Shown here piece by piece: positions 1 through 5,296 of a stretch of DNA of 8,399 nt. Source of the stretch: Patescibacteria group bacterium UBA910 (lineage in GTDB: Bacteria; Patescibacteriota; Minisyncoccia; Phycocordibacterales; DATDWN01); the NCBI GenBank assembly GCA_002294445.1, contig DBEI01000029.1, positions 1 to 8,399 of the forward strand, written 5' to 3'. The notes beneath the pieces were generated by a model. That model saw only the letters and a program-made list of their open reading frames with translations. It did no database searches and was not told the origin of the DNA. A program made the translations under genes and the position numbers. Position 1 is the stretch's first letter. Each line of letters starts with the position of its first letter.

Positions 1-1386
1 TCTCAAATCATTTTTATTGCGAGTGGGGGAAGTGGTGTAAGTGGCCCAGTGATTGATTCTACACCACCAACAATAGCAAACTATACGGTATCTGATATTA
101 CTGCATTTGGTGCAACTGTGCGGTTTAACACTGATGAAAAAACAGTTGGTTTTGTTACGGTGAATGAGGGAGGTGAGACTCAAACTACCATTGGTTCATC
201 ACAGTATGGTTTGACACATGAAATTAAGCTCAAGAGTCTTGCCCCCGACACAAGCTATGCAATACAGATCAAAGCGATCGATCAGAGTGGTAATGAAAAG
301 ACTTATATACCCCCTGAAACATTTCGAACTAAATTTATGGTGGAATCTCTGGAGGATCTGGTAAATACTCCTGATGTGACTGAATTGCAAAAGAAACTTG
401 AAAACATCATTGAACAAACTACTCCATCCCTCATCCCTCCCTTTATCGCAGATATTGTCATCAAAGACATTACTGAAAATACTGCAACGATCGAATGGAA
501 TACAAATATACCTGCATTTAGTGCATTAGGGTATTCAACGGTTGATGAATATACGTCTGATGGTGTATACAAAAATGAAATTGGTCAAACAGATACAAAA
601 GTAAAAAAACATACATTTACTCTGTCAAATCTCACACCATCTACTCAATATCACATTCAAGCAAAATCTTTTGTATTCCCAAAAGCAGCGCGAAAATCTC
701 AAGATATTACTTTCGTAACTATCGCTCAAAAGATTAACCCTGAAGTAGTACGAGTGGGTAATACTGATGTGGAAATACGATGGATTACAGACAAAGAAAC
801 AAAGGGTTTTGTTGAATACAAAAATGTAAAGACAGGAAAAGTGAGTCGTGTGGGTGATGATGCGAATTTGAAGATTCATCAGATTAAGATCGAAGATCTG
901 ACTCCTAAAACAGTGTACGACATGAAGGTGTTAAGTACAGATGTTCTCGGGAATACATTAGAAAGTAATATGATTCGTATTACAACAAATCAGGATGAAA
1001 CAGCGCCACGAATCAGTGGAGAGAAAATCGTTAATGCATTGTTGCCAAGTAAAAAAGAATCACTACAAACAGTGATTTCATGGGTGACCGATGAGCCATC
1101 AAATACAGAAGTTTTGTACGAAGAAGGTGTTGGTGGTGTGGGTGATGAGTTGAAAAACAGAATGTCTAAGGACATAGAATATACAACAGAGCATGTTATT
1201 ATATTGACCACACTTAAACCTGGAACAGTGTATCGTATACAGATGAAATCGACTGATCAGGCAGGAAATACGGCATCTACGACTGTACGAACGATATTGA
1301 CACCAAATCAGACCGAGTCAGTGGTAGATATTATGATCAAGAACTTCGAAAAGAGCTTTGGATTTATTAAGAAGGTGAATAGGTAG
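1..1386 (+). CDS. Multi-domain fibronectin type III-like surface protein, 3' part only
   Basis: The frame is open from base 1, so the gene starts upstream of the window; the in-frame GTG at 49 is not a credible start. The visible 461 residues begin with a Gly/Ser-rich linker (about residues 8-15). Four beta-sandwich repeats of FN3 or purple-acid-phosphatase-N type follow, at about residues 21-111, 146-240, 245-330 and 332-435. Each has an early strand ending in W/F-x-T (FNTDE, WNTNIP, WITDKE, WVTDEP). Each also has a late L-x-P-x-T-x-Y turn, and most end in an S/AxDxxGN-like hairpin. A charged helical linker (about 112-145) separates repeats 1 and 2, and a basic tail (about 436-461) ends the protein. 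Such arrays usually act as adhesive or spacer modules outside the cell. No catalytic site, LPXTG motif or C-terminal membrane segment is visible. The lost N-terminus may hold a signal peptide or enzymatic domain. The domain call is firm; the role is inferred. Confidence 0.75.
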   Translation, partial: SQIIFIASGGSGVSGPVIDSTPPTIANYTVSDITAFGATVRFNTDEKTVGFVTVNEGGETQTTIGSSQYGLTHEIKLKSLAPDTSYAIQIKAIDQSGNEKTYIPPETFRTKFMVESLEDLVNTPDVTELQKKLENIIEQTTPSLIPPFIADIVIKDITENTATIEWNTNIPAFSALGYSTVDEYTSDGVYKNEIGQTDTKVKKHTFTLSNLTPSTQYHIQAKSFVFPKAARKSQDITFVTIAQKINPEVVRVGNTDVEIRWITDKETKGFVEYKNVKTGKVSRVGDDANLKIHQIKIEDLTPKTVYDMKVLSTDVLGNTLESNMIRITTNQDETAPRISGEKIVNALLPSKKESLQTVISWVTDEPSNTEVLYEEGVGGVGDELKNRMSKDIEYTTEHVIILTTLKPGTVYRIQMKSTDQAGNTASTTVRTILTPNQTESVVDIMIKNFEKSFGFIKKVNR

Positions 1387-1404
1387 GGCTACTCATGTAA
1401 TTAT

Positions 1405-1433
1405 TTGCCTTTTTTCCTTATTTTTGGTACAGT
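1405..1433 (+). promoter_or_regulatory. Promoter of rpmE, placed for a leaderless transcript
   Basis: A -35 element TTGCCT (1405-1410) is separated by exactly 17 nt from an extended -10, TGGTACAGT (1425-1433). Only 9 nt lie between the -10 and the rpmE ATG at 1443. A start site 6-8 nt after the -10 would leave a 5' UTR of about 0-3 nt. No Shine-Dalgarno sequence is present. The call rests on sequence match alone. Confidence 0.65.
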
Positions 1434-1442
1434 ATTCGAGCA

Positions 1443-1700
1443 ATGAAAAAAGACATACACCCTAAAAACTACCGAGACGTTTTGTTTATCGATAACTCAA
1501 ATAGCGCTGAGTTTATTATCTCGTCTGCAGTTAAGACTTCTGAAACTGGAAAAGCAAAAGACGGTAAAGAATACCCTATTTTCCGAGTTGAAATCTCAAG
1601 CGCATCACACCCTTTCTATACAGGAAACGAGAAGACTCTCGACACTGCTGGTCGTGTAGAGCGATTTAAAGCAAAGCAAGCAAAGGCAAAAGCTAAGTAA
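1443..1700 (+). CDS. rpmE: Ribosomal protein bL31, type B (zinc-free)
   Basis: This 85-residue large-subunit protein bridges the central protuberance of the 50S subunit to the 30S head. The N-terminus carries the conserved start MKKDIHPKNYRDVLFIDNS. The C-terminal half has the signature SHPFYTG (about residues 59-65), followed by DTAGRVERF and a Lys/Ala-rich basic tail. The cysteines that bind zinc in type A L31 are absent, and the protein has no Cys at all, so it belongs to the type B (YkgM/RpmE2-like) group. The length matches that family. The ATG at 1443 is the only sensible start and lies 9 nt after an extended -10 box, suggesting translation from a nearly leaderless mRNA. A terminator follows before prfA, so this looks like a single-gene transcription unit. 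Three of its four Arg codons are CGA. Confidence 0.93.
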   Translation: MKKDIHPKNYRDVLFIDNSNSAEFIISSAVKTSETGKAKDGKEYPIFRVEISSASHPFYTGNEKTLDTAGRVERFKAKQAKAKAK

Positions 1701-1714
1701 ATACTACATAAAGC

Positions 1715-1745
1715 AAAAAATTCCTCACAATGTGGGGGATTTTTT
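1715..1745 (+). terminator. Rho-independent terminator after rpmE
   Basis: An A6 tract and UUCCUCAC (1715-1728) pair with GUGGGGGAUUUUU (1732-1745) across a 3-nt loop. This gives a 14-bp stem with two G-U wobbles, ending in a T run. The flanking A tract makes it potentially bidirectional. The T run abuts the extended -10 of prfA, so terminator and promoter are packed together. Confidence 0.8.
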
Positions 1746-1753
1746 GTTACTAT
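1745..1753 (+). promoter_or_regulatory. Extended -10 promoter of prfA
   Basis: TGTTACTAT (1745-1753) has the TG-n-TAnnnT form and lies 10 nt before the prfA ATG at 1764. This is nearly the same geometry as at rpmE and rpsB. No good -35 is seen 17 nt upstream, where the sequence is TCACAA inside the terminator stem. A TATATA/TACAAT stretch at 1751-1760 lies even closer to the ATG. No Shine-Dalgarno sequence is visible. Confidence 0.5.
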
Positions 1754-1763
1754 ATACAATACT

Positions 1764-2732
1764 ATGGACGACCAATTTAAAGACAATCCGAAAACCGCAT
1801 ATCTCTATGAGATGTATGTAAAACTTCAGAAAGATGAAGAGGATATTGTTGTACTCGAAAGTGATCCTTCAATGGCTGAAATGGTAAAAGTTGAACGAGC
1901 AAATATTGAAGCACAGAAGACTGCTCTCATGGATCAGATGAAAGAGATTATTGAATCAGAAAAGAAAGAAGAGGAGTTTCCTAATGAAATTATTTTAGAG
2001 GTGCGTGCAGGTGCGGGTGGAGAGGAGGCATCACTTTTTGCTGAGGAACTCGCTCACATGTACACTCGTTATGCAGAAACACAAGGGTGGGGTGTGGCGG
2101 TGATCGATGAGTCTCGAAGTGCTGTGGGAGGGTATAAAGAAGCGGCATTTGAGATTAGAGGAAAAGATGTATACAAGAAGCTTCGATATGAGACAGGTGT
2201 GCATCGTGTTCAGCGTGTGCCTGCTACAGAGAAAATGGGTCGTGTACATACTTCCACAGCATCAGTGGCAATTTTGCCGGTACGTAAAAAGACCACTATT
2301 TATATAAATCCTGCAGACTTGGAAATGGAGTTTTCTCGATCAGGGGGCGCAGGGGGACAAAATGTAAACAAAGTGGAAACAGCAGTTCGTATCATTCATA
2401 AACCTACTGGTATTGATGTGCGTTCGACTGCCGAGCGAAGTCAGCTTAAGAACCGCGAGAAAGCAATGGCTATTTTGACCGCTAAGCTTCAAGTGCTTAA
2501 AGACGAGGAGGAGGCTCGAAAGTTTTCAGCTGAAAGAAAAGACCAAATTGGCACCGCGGATCGGTCAGAGAAAATACGTACATATAATATTCTCCAGGAT
2601 CGTATTACGGACCATCGTATTCGAGTGTCGTGGCACAATATAACCAAGATTTTAGCTGGTGAAATGGGTGCTATTATAGATGCTTTTGAGAATTTTAATG
2701 GGCAAGCGGTAGAGGGGTCTGATGACGAGTAG
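1764..2732 (+). CDS. prfA: Peptide chain release factor 1 (RF1)
   Basis: RF1 reads UAA and UAG in the ribosomal A site and triggers hydrolysis of peptidyl-tRNA. The 322-residue product has the domain 2 signature RAGAGGEEA (81-89). The RF1-type codon-reading tripeptide PAT (153-155) sits within HRVQRVPATEKMGR, where RF2 would have SPF. The catalytic GGQ (197-199) lies in SRSGGAGGQNVNKVE. A charged helix follows (about 230-262), then the C-terminal RITDHRI region. E. coli RF1 is about 360 residues with GGQ at 233-235. The roughly 36 missing residues therefore lie in N-terminal domain 1, which is reduced to a short coiled segment (about 10-70). The gene has its own promoter and ends in TAG, one of RF1's own codons. 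No prmC methylase gene lies next to it. Confidence 0.96.
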   Translation: MDDQFKDNPKTAYLYEMYVKLQKDEEDIVVLESDPSMAEMVKVERANIEAQKTALMDQMKEIIESEKKEEEFPNEIILEVRAGAGGEEASLFAEELAHMYTRYAETQGWGVAVIDESRSAVGGYKEAAFEIRGKDVYKKLRYETGVHRVQRVPATEKMGRVHTSTASVAILPVRKKTTIYINPADLEMEFSRSGGAGGQNVNKVETAVRIIHKPTGIDVRSTAERSQLKNREKAMAILTAKLQVLKDEEEARKFSAERKDQIGTADRSEKIRTYNILQDRITDHRIRVSWHNITKILAGEMGAIIDAFENFNGQAVEGSDDE

Positions 2733-2736
2733 CCTA

Positions 2737-2765
2737 TTGCAAATAACCTTCTCGTTTGGTATAGT
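2737..2765 (+). promoter_or_regulatory. Strong promoter of the rpsB-tsf unit
   Basis: A TTGCAA -35 (2737-2742), a 17-nt spacer and the extended -10 TGGTATAGT (2757-2765) form a near-consensus promoter. It lies in the 44-nt gap between prfA and rpsB. The ATG of rpsB follows after 11 nt, so the predicted 5' UTR is about 3-5 nt. The spacer leaves no room for the S2-binding leader hairpin that autoregulates rpsB-tsf in enterobacteria. The same -35 hexamer recurs at the glycosyltransferase promoter. Confidence 0.75.
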
Positions 2766-2776
2766 AGTCCGTACAT

Positions 2777-3487
2777 ATGGAAAAAAACAATACTTCAAGC
2801 CAAAATACTGTAGATAACCTTTTTGCTGTAGGGGCTCATTTTGGTTTCGTAAAATCTCGACGACATCCGTCACATAAACCGTTTATTTTTGGTACTAAAA
2901 ACAAAATAGAGATTTTTGATCTTGAGAAGACAAAAATGTCTCTTGATAAAGCACTCGAATTCGTAAAAGAACTTGGAGCTAAAAATGCACCAATCCTTTT
3001 TGTGGGTGGTAAAAGTGAAGCTCGAGAAGCTATTGAAAAAGGAGCAACTTCTCTCGGTTTCCCATACGTTGCAGGACGATGGTTGGGTGGAACACTGACA
3101 AACTTCCCAGAGATCCGAAAACGAGTAAATAAACTTGAAACACTTCTTTCTCAAAAAGAAAAGGGTGAACTTGCAAAATACACTAAAAAAGAGCGACTTT
3201 TGATTGATCGAGAGATTGAACGAATGAAGATCTTCTTTACTGGACTTTCAAATCTCAAAGAAATGCCAAAGGCAGTATTTATCGTAGATACAAAACGAGA
3301 ATACTCAGCAGTTGCGGAAGCTCATTCACTTAAGATTCCTATTATCTCTCTTGTGGGTTCAGACTGTAATCTAAATGAAAGTACATACCCGATTCCAGGA
3401 AACGATGCGTCAAAAGCAAGTATTTCATACTTTGTAAATCAGATTGTATCTGCATATCGAGCAGGACAGCTCAATAAAGCTCAGTAA
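2777..3487 (+). CDS. rpsB: Ribosomal protein uS2 (30S subunit)
   Basis: uS2 binds late on the solvent side of the 30S subunit between head and body and helps recruit S1 where S1 exists. The 236 residues align along the whole family. They include the N-terminal GAHFGFVKSRRHPSHKP, then KPFIFGTKNKIEIFDLEKT, ILFVGGK and the RWLGGTLTNF signature (about 102-111). The coiled-coil insertion (about 113-155) and the C-terminal IPGNDASKASISYF follow. Length is close to E. coli S2 (241). The ATG at 2777 fits the start of the domain and lies 11 nt after a strong -10 box without a Shine-Dalgarno sequence. All 11 Arg codons are CGA. tsf follows after 47 nt, the classical order, so the two are probably co-transcribed. 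Confidence 0.97.
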   Translation: MEKNNTSSQNTVDNLFAVGAHFGFVKSRRHPSHKPFIFGTKNKIEIFDLEKTKMSLDKALEFVKELGAKNAPILFVGGKSEAREAIEKGATSLGFPYVAGRWLGGTLTNFPEIRKRVNKLETLLSQKEKGELAKYTKKERLLIDREIERMKIFFTGLSNLKEMPKAVFIVDTKREYSAVAEAHSLKIPIISLVGSDCNLNESTYPIPGNDASKASISYFVNQIVSAYRAGQLNKAQ

Positions 3488-3517
3488 GTAAGTATATCCA
3501 TTAGTTTGTTTATTATT

Positions 3518-3526
3518 TGTTAATTT
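3518..3526 (+). promoter_or_regulatory. Possible weak internal -10 before tsf
   Basis: TGTTAATTT (3518-3526) resembles an extended -10 and lies 8 nt before the tsf ATG. No -35 is found at normal spacing and the whole gap is AT-rich, so a chance match is likely. No terminator is visible between rpsB and tsf, so read-through from the rpsB promoter is the simpler explanation. Confidence 0.25.
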
Positions 3527-3534
3527 AAAATTTT

Positions 3535-4119
3535 ATGGAAATCACAACAGAACTTATCAAAACACTCAGAGATCAGACAGGAGTGTCTGTGATGCAATGT
3601 AAAAAAGCTCTCGAAGAAGCGGGAGGAGATATGGATAAGGCTGTGATTATCCTTAAAAAAAGAAGTGCAGAAACCGCACAGAAAAAAAGTGACCGTGAGC
3701 TTGGTGCAGGTGTGGTAGAGAGCTATATTCACAGTACAAAGACTGTGGGGGCTATGGTTGAGCTCATGTGTGAGACAGATTTCGTGTCTGGTAACGAAGA
3801 GTTCAAAAAACTTGCATATGATATCGCTATGCATGTAGCAGCTACAAACCCAAGTGTACTCACAAAAGAAGAGATTTCAGAAGAAGCAAAAGCTAAAGCA
3901 CTTGAGGTCTTTCTTCCTGAGGTAGAAGGTAAACCAGAAGAACTGAAAGCAAAAATCCTTGAAGGAAAACTCGATTCATTTTTTAATGAGCAGGTGCTTC
4001 TCGATCAATCATTCATCAAAAATGGAGATGTAACAATCAGAGGTTTGATCGAACAGGGAACACAGAAATTCGGAGAAAAAATACAGATCACACGATTTGT
4101 ACGGTTCTCAATCAAGTAA
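3535..4119 (+). CDS. tsf: Elongation factor Ts, short form
   Basis: EF-Ts is the nucleotide exchange factor that recycles EF-Tu-GDP. The N-terminal UBA-like domain is clear (residues 1-42, with TGVSVMQCKKALEEAGGDMDKA). It is followed by the core with GAMVELMCETDFV, whose conserved TDFV (81-84) inserts at the EF-Tu nucleotide site. A Glu/Lys-rich helical section (110-150) precedes the C-terminal strand GEKIQITRFVRF. At 194 residues it is far shorter than E. coli EF-Ts (283) and close to the Thermus form (196). Like Thermus EF-Ts it appears to have one core subdomain instead of two; Thermus EF-Ts works as a dimer, so dimerisation here is plausible but inferred. The start at 3535 has no Shine-Dalgarno sequence. 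Arg codons are mixed (AGA, CGT, CGA, CGG), unlike the upstream rpsB. Confidence 0.95.
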   Translation: MEITTELIKTLRDQTGVSVMQCKKALEEAGGDMDKAVIILKKRSAETAQKKSDRELGAGVVESYIHSTKTVGAMVELMCETDFVSGNEEFKKLAYDIAMHVAATNPSVLTKEEISEEAKAKALEVFLPEVEGKPEELKAKILEGKLDSFFNEQVLLDQSFIKNGDVTIRGLIEQGTQKFGEKIQITRFVRFSIK

Positions 4120-4128
4120 CCTAATTCT

Positions 4129-4542
4129 ATGACAACGACAGTGTTCATATCGTCTTTCGTGGCGTTACTTGCCATGATTGGAACGAAAATGATTGAACAA
4201 AGACTCGGATCATTTCCGTTGTGGACACGTCTTGTATCACGTACTGATGAAGTGGTACATGATATGATTAGTCGCTTGGTAGCAAAATATCAGCTGTGGA
4301 AGAAAATAGTGTATCTCTTTATATTTAATTTTCTTCCTGCATATGCATATGAGCTTTTAGTGAAAATGAAAGATTATGTTCATAAAAAGTATTATGAATC
4401 TCAGACTAAACTAAAAGGTAATAAACGTATGCTTCGTGCGAATGGTTCGGTGTCTTCATTTCTTCAAGAAATCAGCGCAGAGCCAAAGAAACAAGACGTA
4501 GTAGAAGAAGTTAAAAATATTGAAGAGGAGTTGAAATCATAA
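4129..4542 (+). CDS. Unrecognised small membrane protein, coupled to tsf
   Basis: I do not recognise this 137-residue protein. A hydrophobic segment at about residues 4-20 is a probable membrane anchor or uncleaved signal. A second hydrophobic, aromatic-rich stretch lies at about 59-77 (IVYLFIFNFLPAYAY). Between them is a basic amphipathic region with several Trp and Arg. The C-terminal 60 residues are hydrophilic, first basic (80-103) and then acidic, ending EEVKNIEEELKS; there are no cysteines and no catalytic motif. The ATG lies only 9 nt after the tsf stop, with neither Shine-Dalgarno sequence nor terminator between. It is therefore probably translated from the rpsB-tsf mRNA. In many bacteria pyrH and frr occupy this place. 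Function is unknown. Reality as a gene is supported by length, composition and spacing. Confidence 0.7.
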   Translation: MTTTVFISSFVALLAMIGTKMIEQRLGSFPLWTRLVSRTDEVVHDMISRLVAKYQLWKKIVYLFIFNFLPAYAYELLVKMKDYVHKKYYESQTKLKGNKRMLRANGSVSSFLQEISAEPKKQDVVEEVKNIEEELKS

Positions 4543-4549
4543 GTTTTTT

Positions 4550-4580
4550 TTGATAAGATATTCCAGTAAGTTTGTATATA
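4550..4580 (+). promoter_or_regulatory. Possible promoter upstream of the tRNA-Thr region
   Basis: TTGATA (4550-4555) is followed by TGTATA (4573-4578) at 17 nt, or by TATATA (4575-4580) at 19 nt. A transcript from here would begin at the degenerate tRNA-Thr copy at about 4582 and run through the intact tRNA to the terminator after it. The AT-rich context makes the assignment uncertain. Confidence 0.4.
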
Positions 4581-4581
4581 C

Positions 4582-4606
4582 GCCACCTTAGCTGTCTTGG
4601 TAGGTG
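4582..4606 (+). pseudogene. Degenerate copy of the tRNA-Thr 5' half
   Basis: The 25 nt from 4582 match the first 25 nt of the tRNA-Thr gene that begins 66 bp downstream. The first 12 nt (GCCACCTTAGCT) and the D-loop TTGGTAG are identical; mismatches lie mainly in the D-stem. No matching anticodon arm, T arm or 3' acceptor follows, so it cannot make a tRNA. CACCT (4584-4588) can pair with AGGTG at 4602-4606 or 4613-4617. CTGTCT (4592-4597) can pair with AGACAG (4618-4623), giving a possible pseudoknot. It may be a decayed tandem duplication or a structured leader of the tRNA transcript. Confidence 0.55.
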
Positions 4607-4647
4607 TTGGATAGGTGAGACAGTGAAAGAATTTGAAAATTAAATAT

Positions 4648-4723
4648 GCCACCTTAGCTCAGTTGGTAGAGCATCCGTTTTGTAAACGGAAGCGGGTCAG
4701 TTCGATTCTGACAGGTGGCTCCA
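4648..4723 (+). tRNA. tRNA-Thr (anticodon UGU)
   Basis: The gene folds as a full cloverleaf of 76 nt including an encoded CCA. The acceptor stem GCCACCT pairs perfectly with AGGTGGC. The D arm is GCTC-AGTTGGTA-GAGC with the G18-G19 pair. The anticodon stem TCCGT/ACGGA holds the loop TTTGTAA, so the anticodon is TGT, reading ACA and probably other ACN codons. The T arm is GTCAG-TTCGATT-CTGAC and the discriminator base is T. A terminator starts 3 nt after the CCA. Confidence 0.97.
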
Positions 4724-4725
4724 AT

Positions 4726-4755
4726 AACAAAAACCCCACAAGGGGTTTTTGTTTT
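4726..4755 (+). terminator. Rho-independent terminator after tRNA-Thr
   Basis: AACAAAAACCCC (4726-4737) and GGGGTTTTTGTT (4742-4753) form a perfect 12-bp stem around an ACAA loop, followed by more T residues. It starts immediately after the tRNA 3' end and separates the tRNA from the HNH gene. Confidence 0.92.
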
Positions 4756-4769
4756 ATTAAGGACGTTCT

Positions 4770-4785
4770 ACACTTTTCGAAGTGT
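4770..4785. repeat. Short inverted repeat upstream of the HNH gene
   Basis: ACACTT (4770-4775) and AAGTGT (4780-4785) form a perfect 6-bp palindrome around TTCG. A further copy of AAGTGTG starts at 4790. The element lies 38 bp upstream of the HNH extended -10, between the tRNA terminator and the promoter. It could be an operator or a small element scar. Nothing else distinguishes it. Confidence 0.35.
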
Positions 4786-4819
4786 GCGTAAGTGTGTACC
4801 TATATTAAATGGTATGTTG

Positions 4820-4828
4820 TGGTATAAT
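4820..4828 (+). promoter_or_regulatory. Extended -10 promoter of the HNH gene
   Basis: TGGTATAAT (4820-4828) is a perfect extended -10, 8 nt before the ATG at 4837. No -35 is seen 16-18 nt upstream, which is tolerated when TGn is present. The predicted start site falls on or next to the ATG, giving a leaderless mRNA. This supports the 4837 start over the in-frame ATG at 4846, though the latter cannot be excluded. Confidence 0.65.
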
Positions 4829-4836
4829 TGTAACAT

Positions 4837-5256
4837 ATGACAAATATGAGATATTGTAGTAATTGCAATATACCTCTGTTACTTCGGCATAAAATAAAAT
4901 ATTGCTCTAATAAATGCCAAGTAGATTATCAGTATCAACGGTGGGTAGAGTCATGGAAGAAAGGTTTAGTGCATGGAAACATTGGTATCACCACCCGAAA
5001 TATATCAACGTATTTACGACGTTATCTTGTCGAGAAATTTGGGAATAAATGTGTAGAATGTGGATGGAATAAAAAACATCCATTAACACAAAAAATACCA
5101 CTAGAAATAGACCATATTGATGGGAATGCAGAAAATAATAAAGAAAATAACCTAAGACTCTTGTGTCCGAATTGTCATTCGCTTACCCCATTTTTTAAAA
5201 ATTTAAACAGAGGTGAAGGCAGAAAATGGCGAATGAATAAATATATTAAAAACTAA
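4837..5256 (+). CDS. HNH endonuclease with N-terminal zinc ribbon
   Basis: The 139-residue protein has two Cys-rich parts. An N-terminal four-Cys knuckle (C7, C10, C23, C27) resembles the zinc ribbons seen on mobile HNH enzymes. A C-terminal HNH nuclease follows, with structural zinc cysteines C72, C75, C110 and C113. Its LEIDHIDGN core carries D92 and the presumed general base H93, and NNLRLLCPNCHS supplies the Asn and the last His (H114) of the motif. HNH enzymes cut DNA with one metal ion at a beta-beta-alpha fold. The basic middle (about 40-70) and tail (121-139) may bind DNA. It stands alone, without a methylase, phage terminase or toxin partner. A free-standing homing-type nuclease is therefore plausible; the target is unknown. 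It sits 114 nt after a tRNA gene, a common place for mobile genes. Its stop codon overlaps the following terminator. Confidence 0.88.
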   Translation: MTNMRYCSNCNIPLLLRHKIKYCSNKCQVDYQYQRWVESWKKGLVHGNIGITTRNISTYLRRYLVEKFGNKCVECGWNKKHPLTQKIPLEIDHIDGNAENNKENNLRLLCPNCHSLTPFFKNLNRGEGRKWRMNKYIKN

Positions 5257-5290
5257 AGAAAAAACACTCAGAGGAGTGTTTTTTCTTTTT
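5255..5290. terminator. Bidirectional terminator between convergent genes
   Basis: AAAGAAAAAACACTC (5255-5269) pairs perfectly with GAGTGTTTTTTCTTT (5274-5288) around an AGAG loop, giving 15 bp. A tracts on the left and T tracts on the right let it work in both directions. It serves the HNH gene from the left, whose TAA at 5254-5256 it overlaps. From the right it serves the minus-strand cluster ending at 5297. Confidence 0.93.
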
Positions 5291-5296
5291 ATATTT

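Noticed and set aside
49..51. GTG at 49 as the start of the FN3 protein
   Set aside because: The frame is open to base 1 and codes for a Gly/Ser linker typical of an interior position. There is no promoter or ribosome binding site, so the gene is simply cut by the window edge.
2733..2776. S2-binding autoregulatory leader before rpsB
   Set aside because: The predicted 5' UTR is only about 3-5 nt and no hairpin is seen, so this control cannot operate from the visible promoter.
2489..2873. Minus-strand open frames overlapping the end of prfA and the start of rpsB
   Set aside because: They lie opposite strongly conserved genes, have no recognisable domains and show low-complexity compositions typical of antisense shadows.
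4582..4723. An integrase attachment site at tRNA-Thr
   Set aside because: The duplicated part is the tRNA 5' half, only 66 bp away, and there is no integrase or element between the copies. A classical att site would duplicate the 3' end.
4780..4796. The AAGTGTG double copy as the beginning of a CRISPR-like or satellite array
   Set aside because: There are only two short copies 10 bp apart and no further repeats. It is better treated as part of the small palindrome region.
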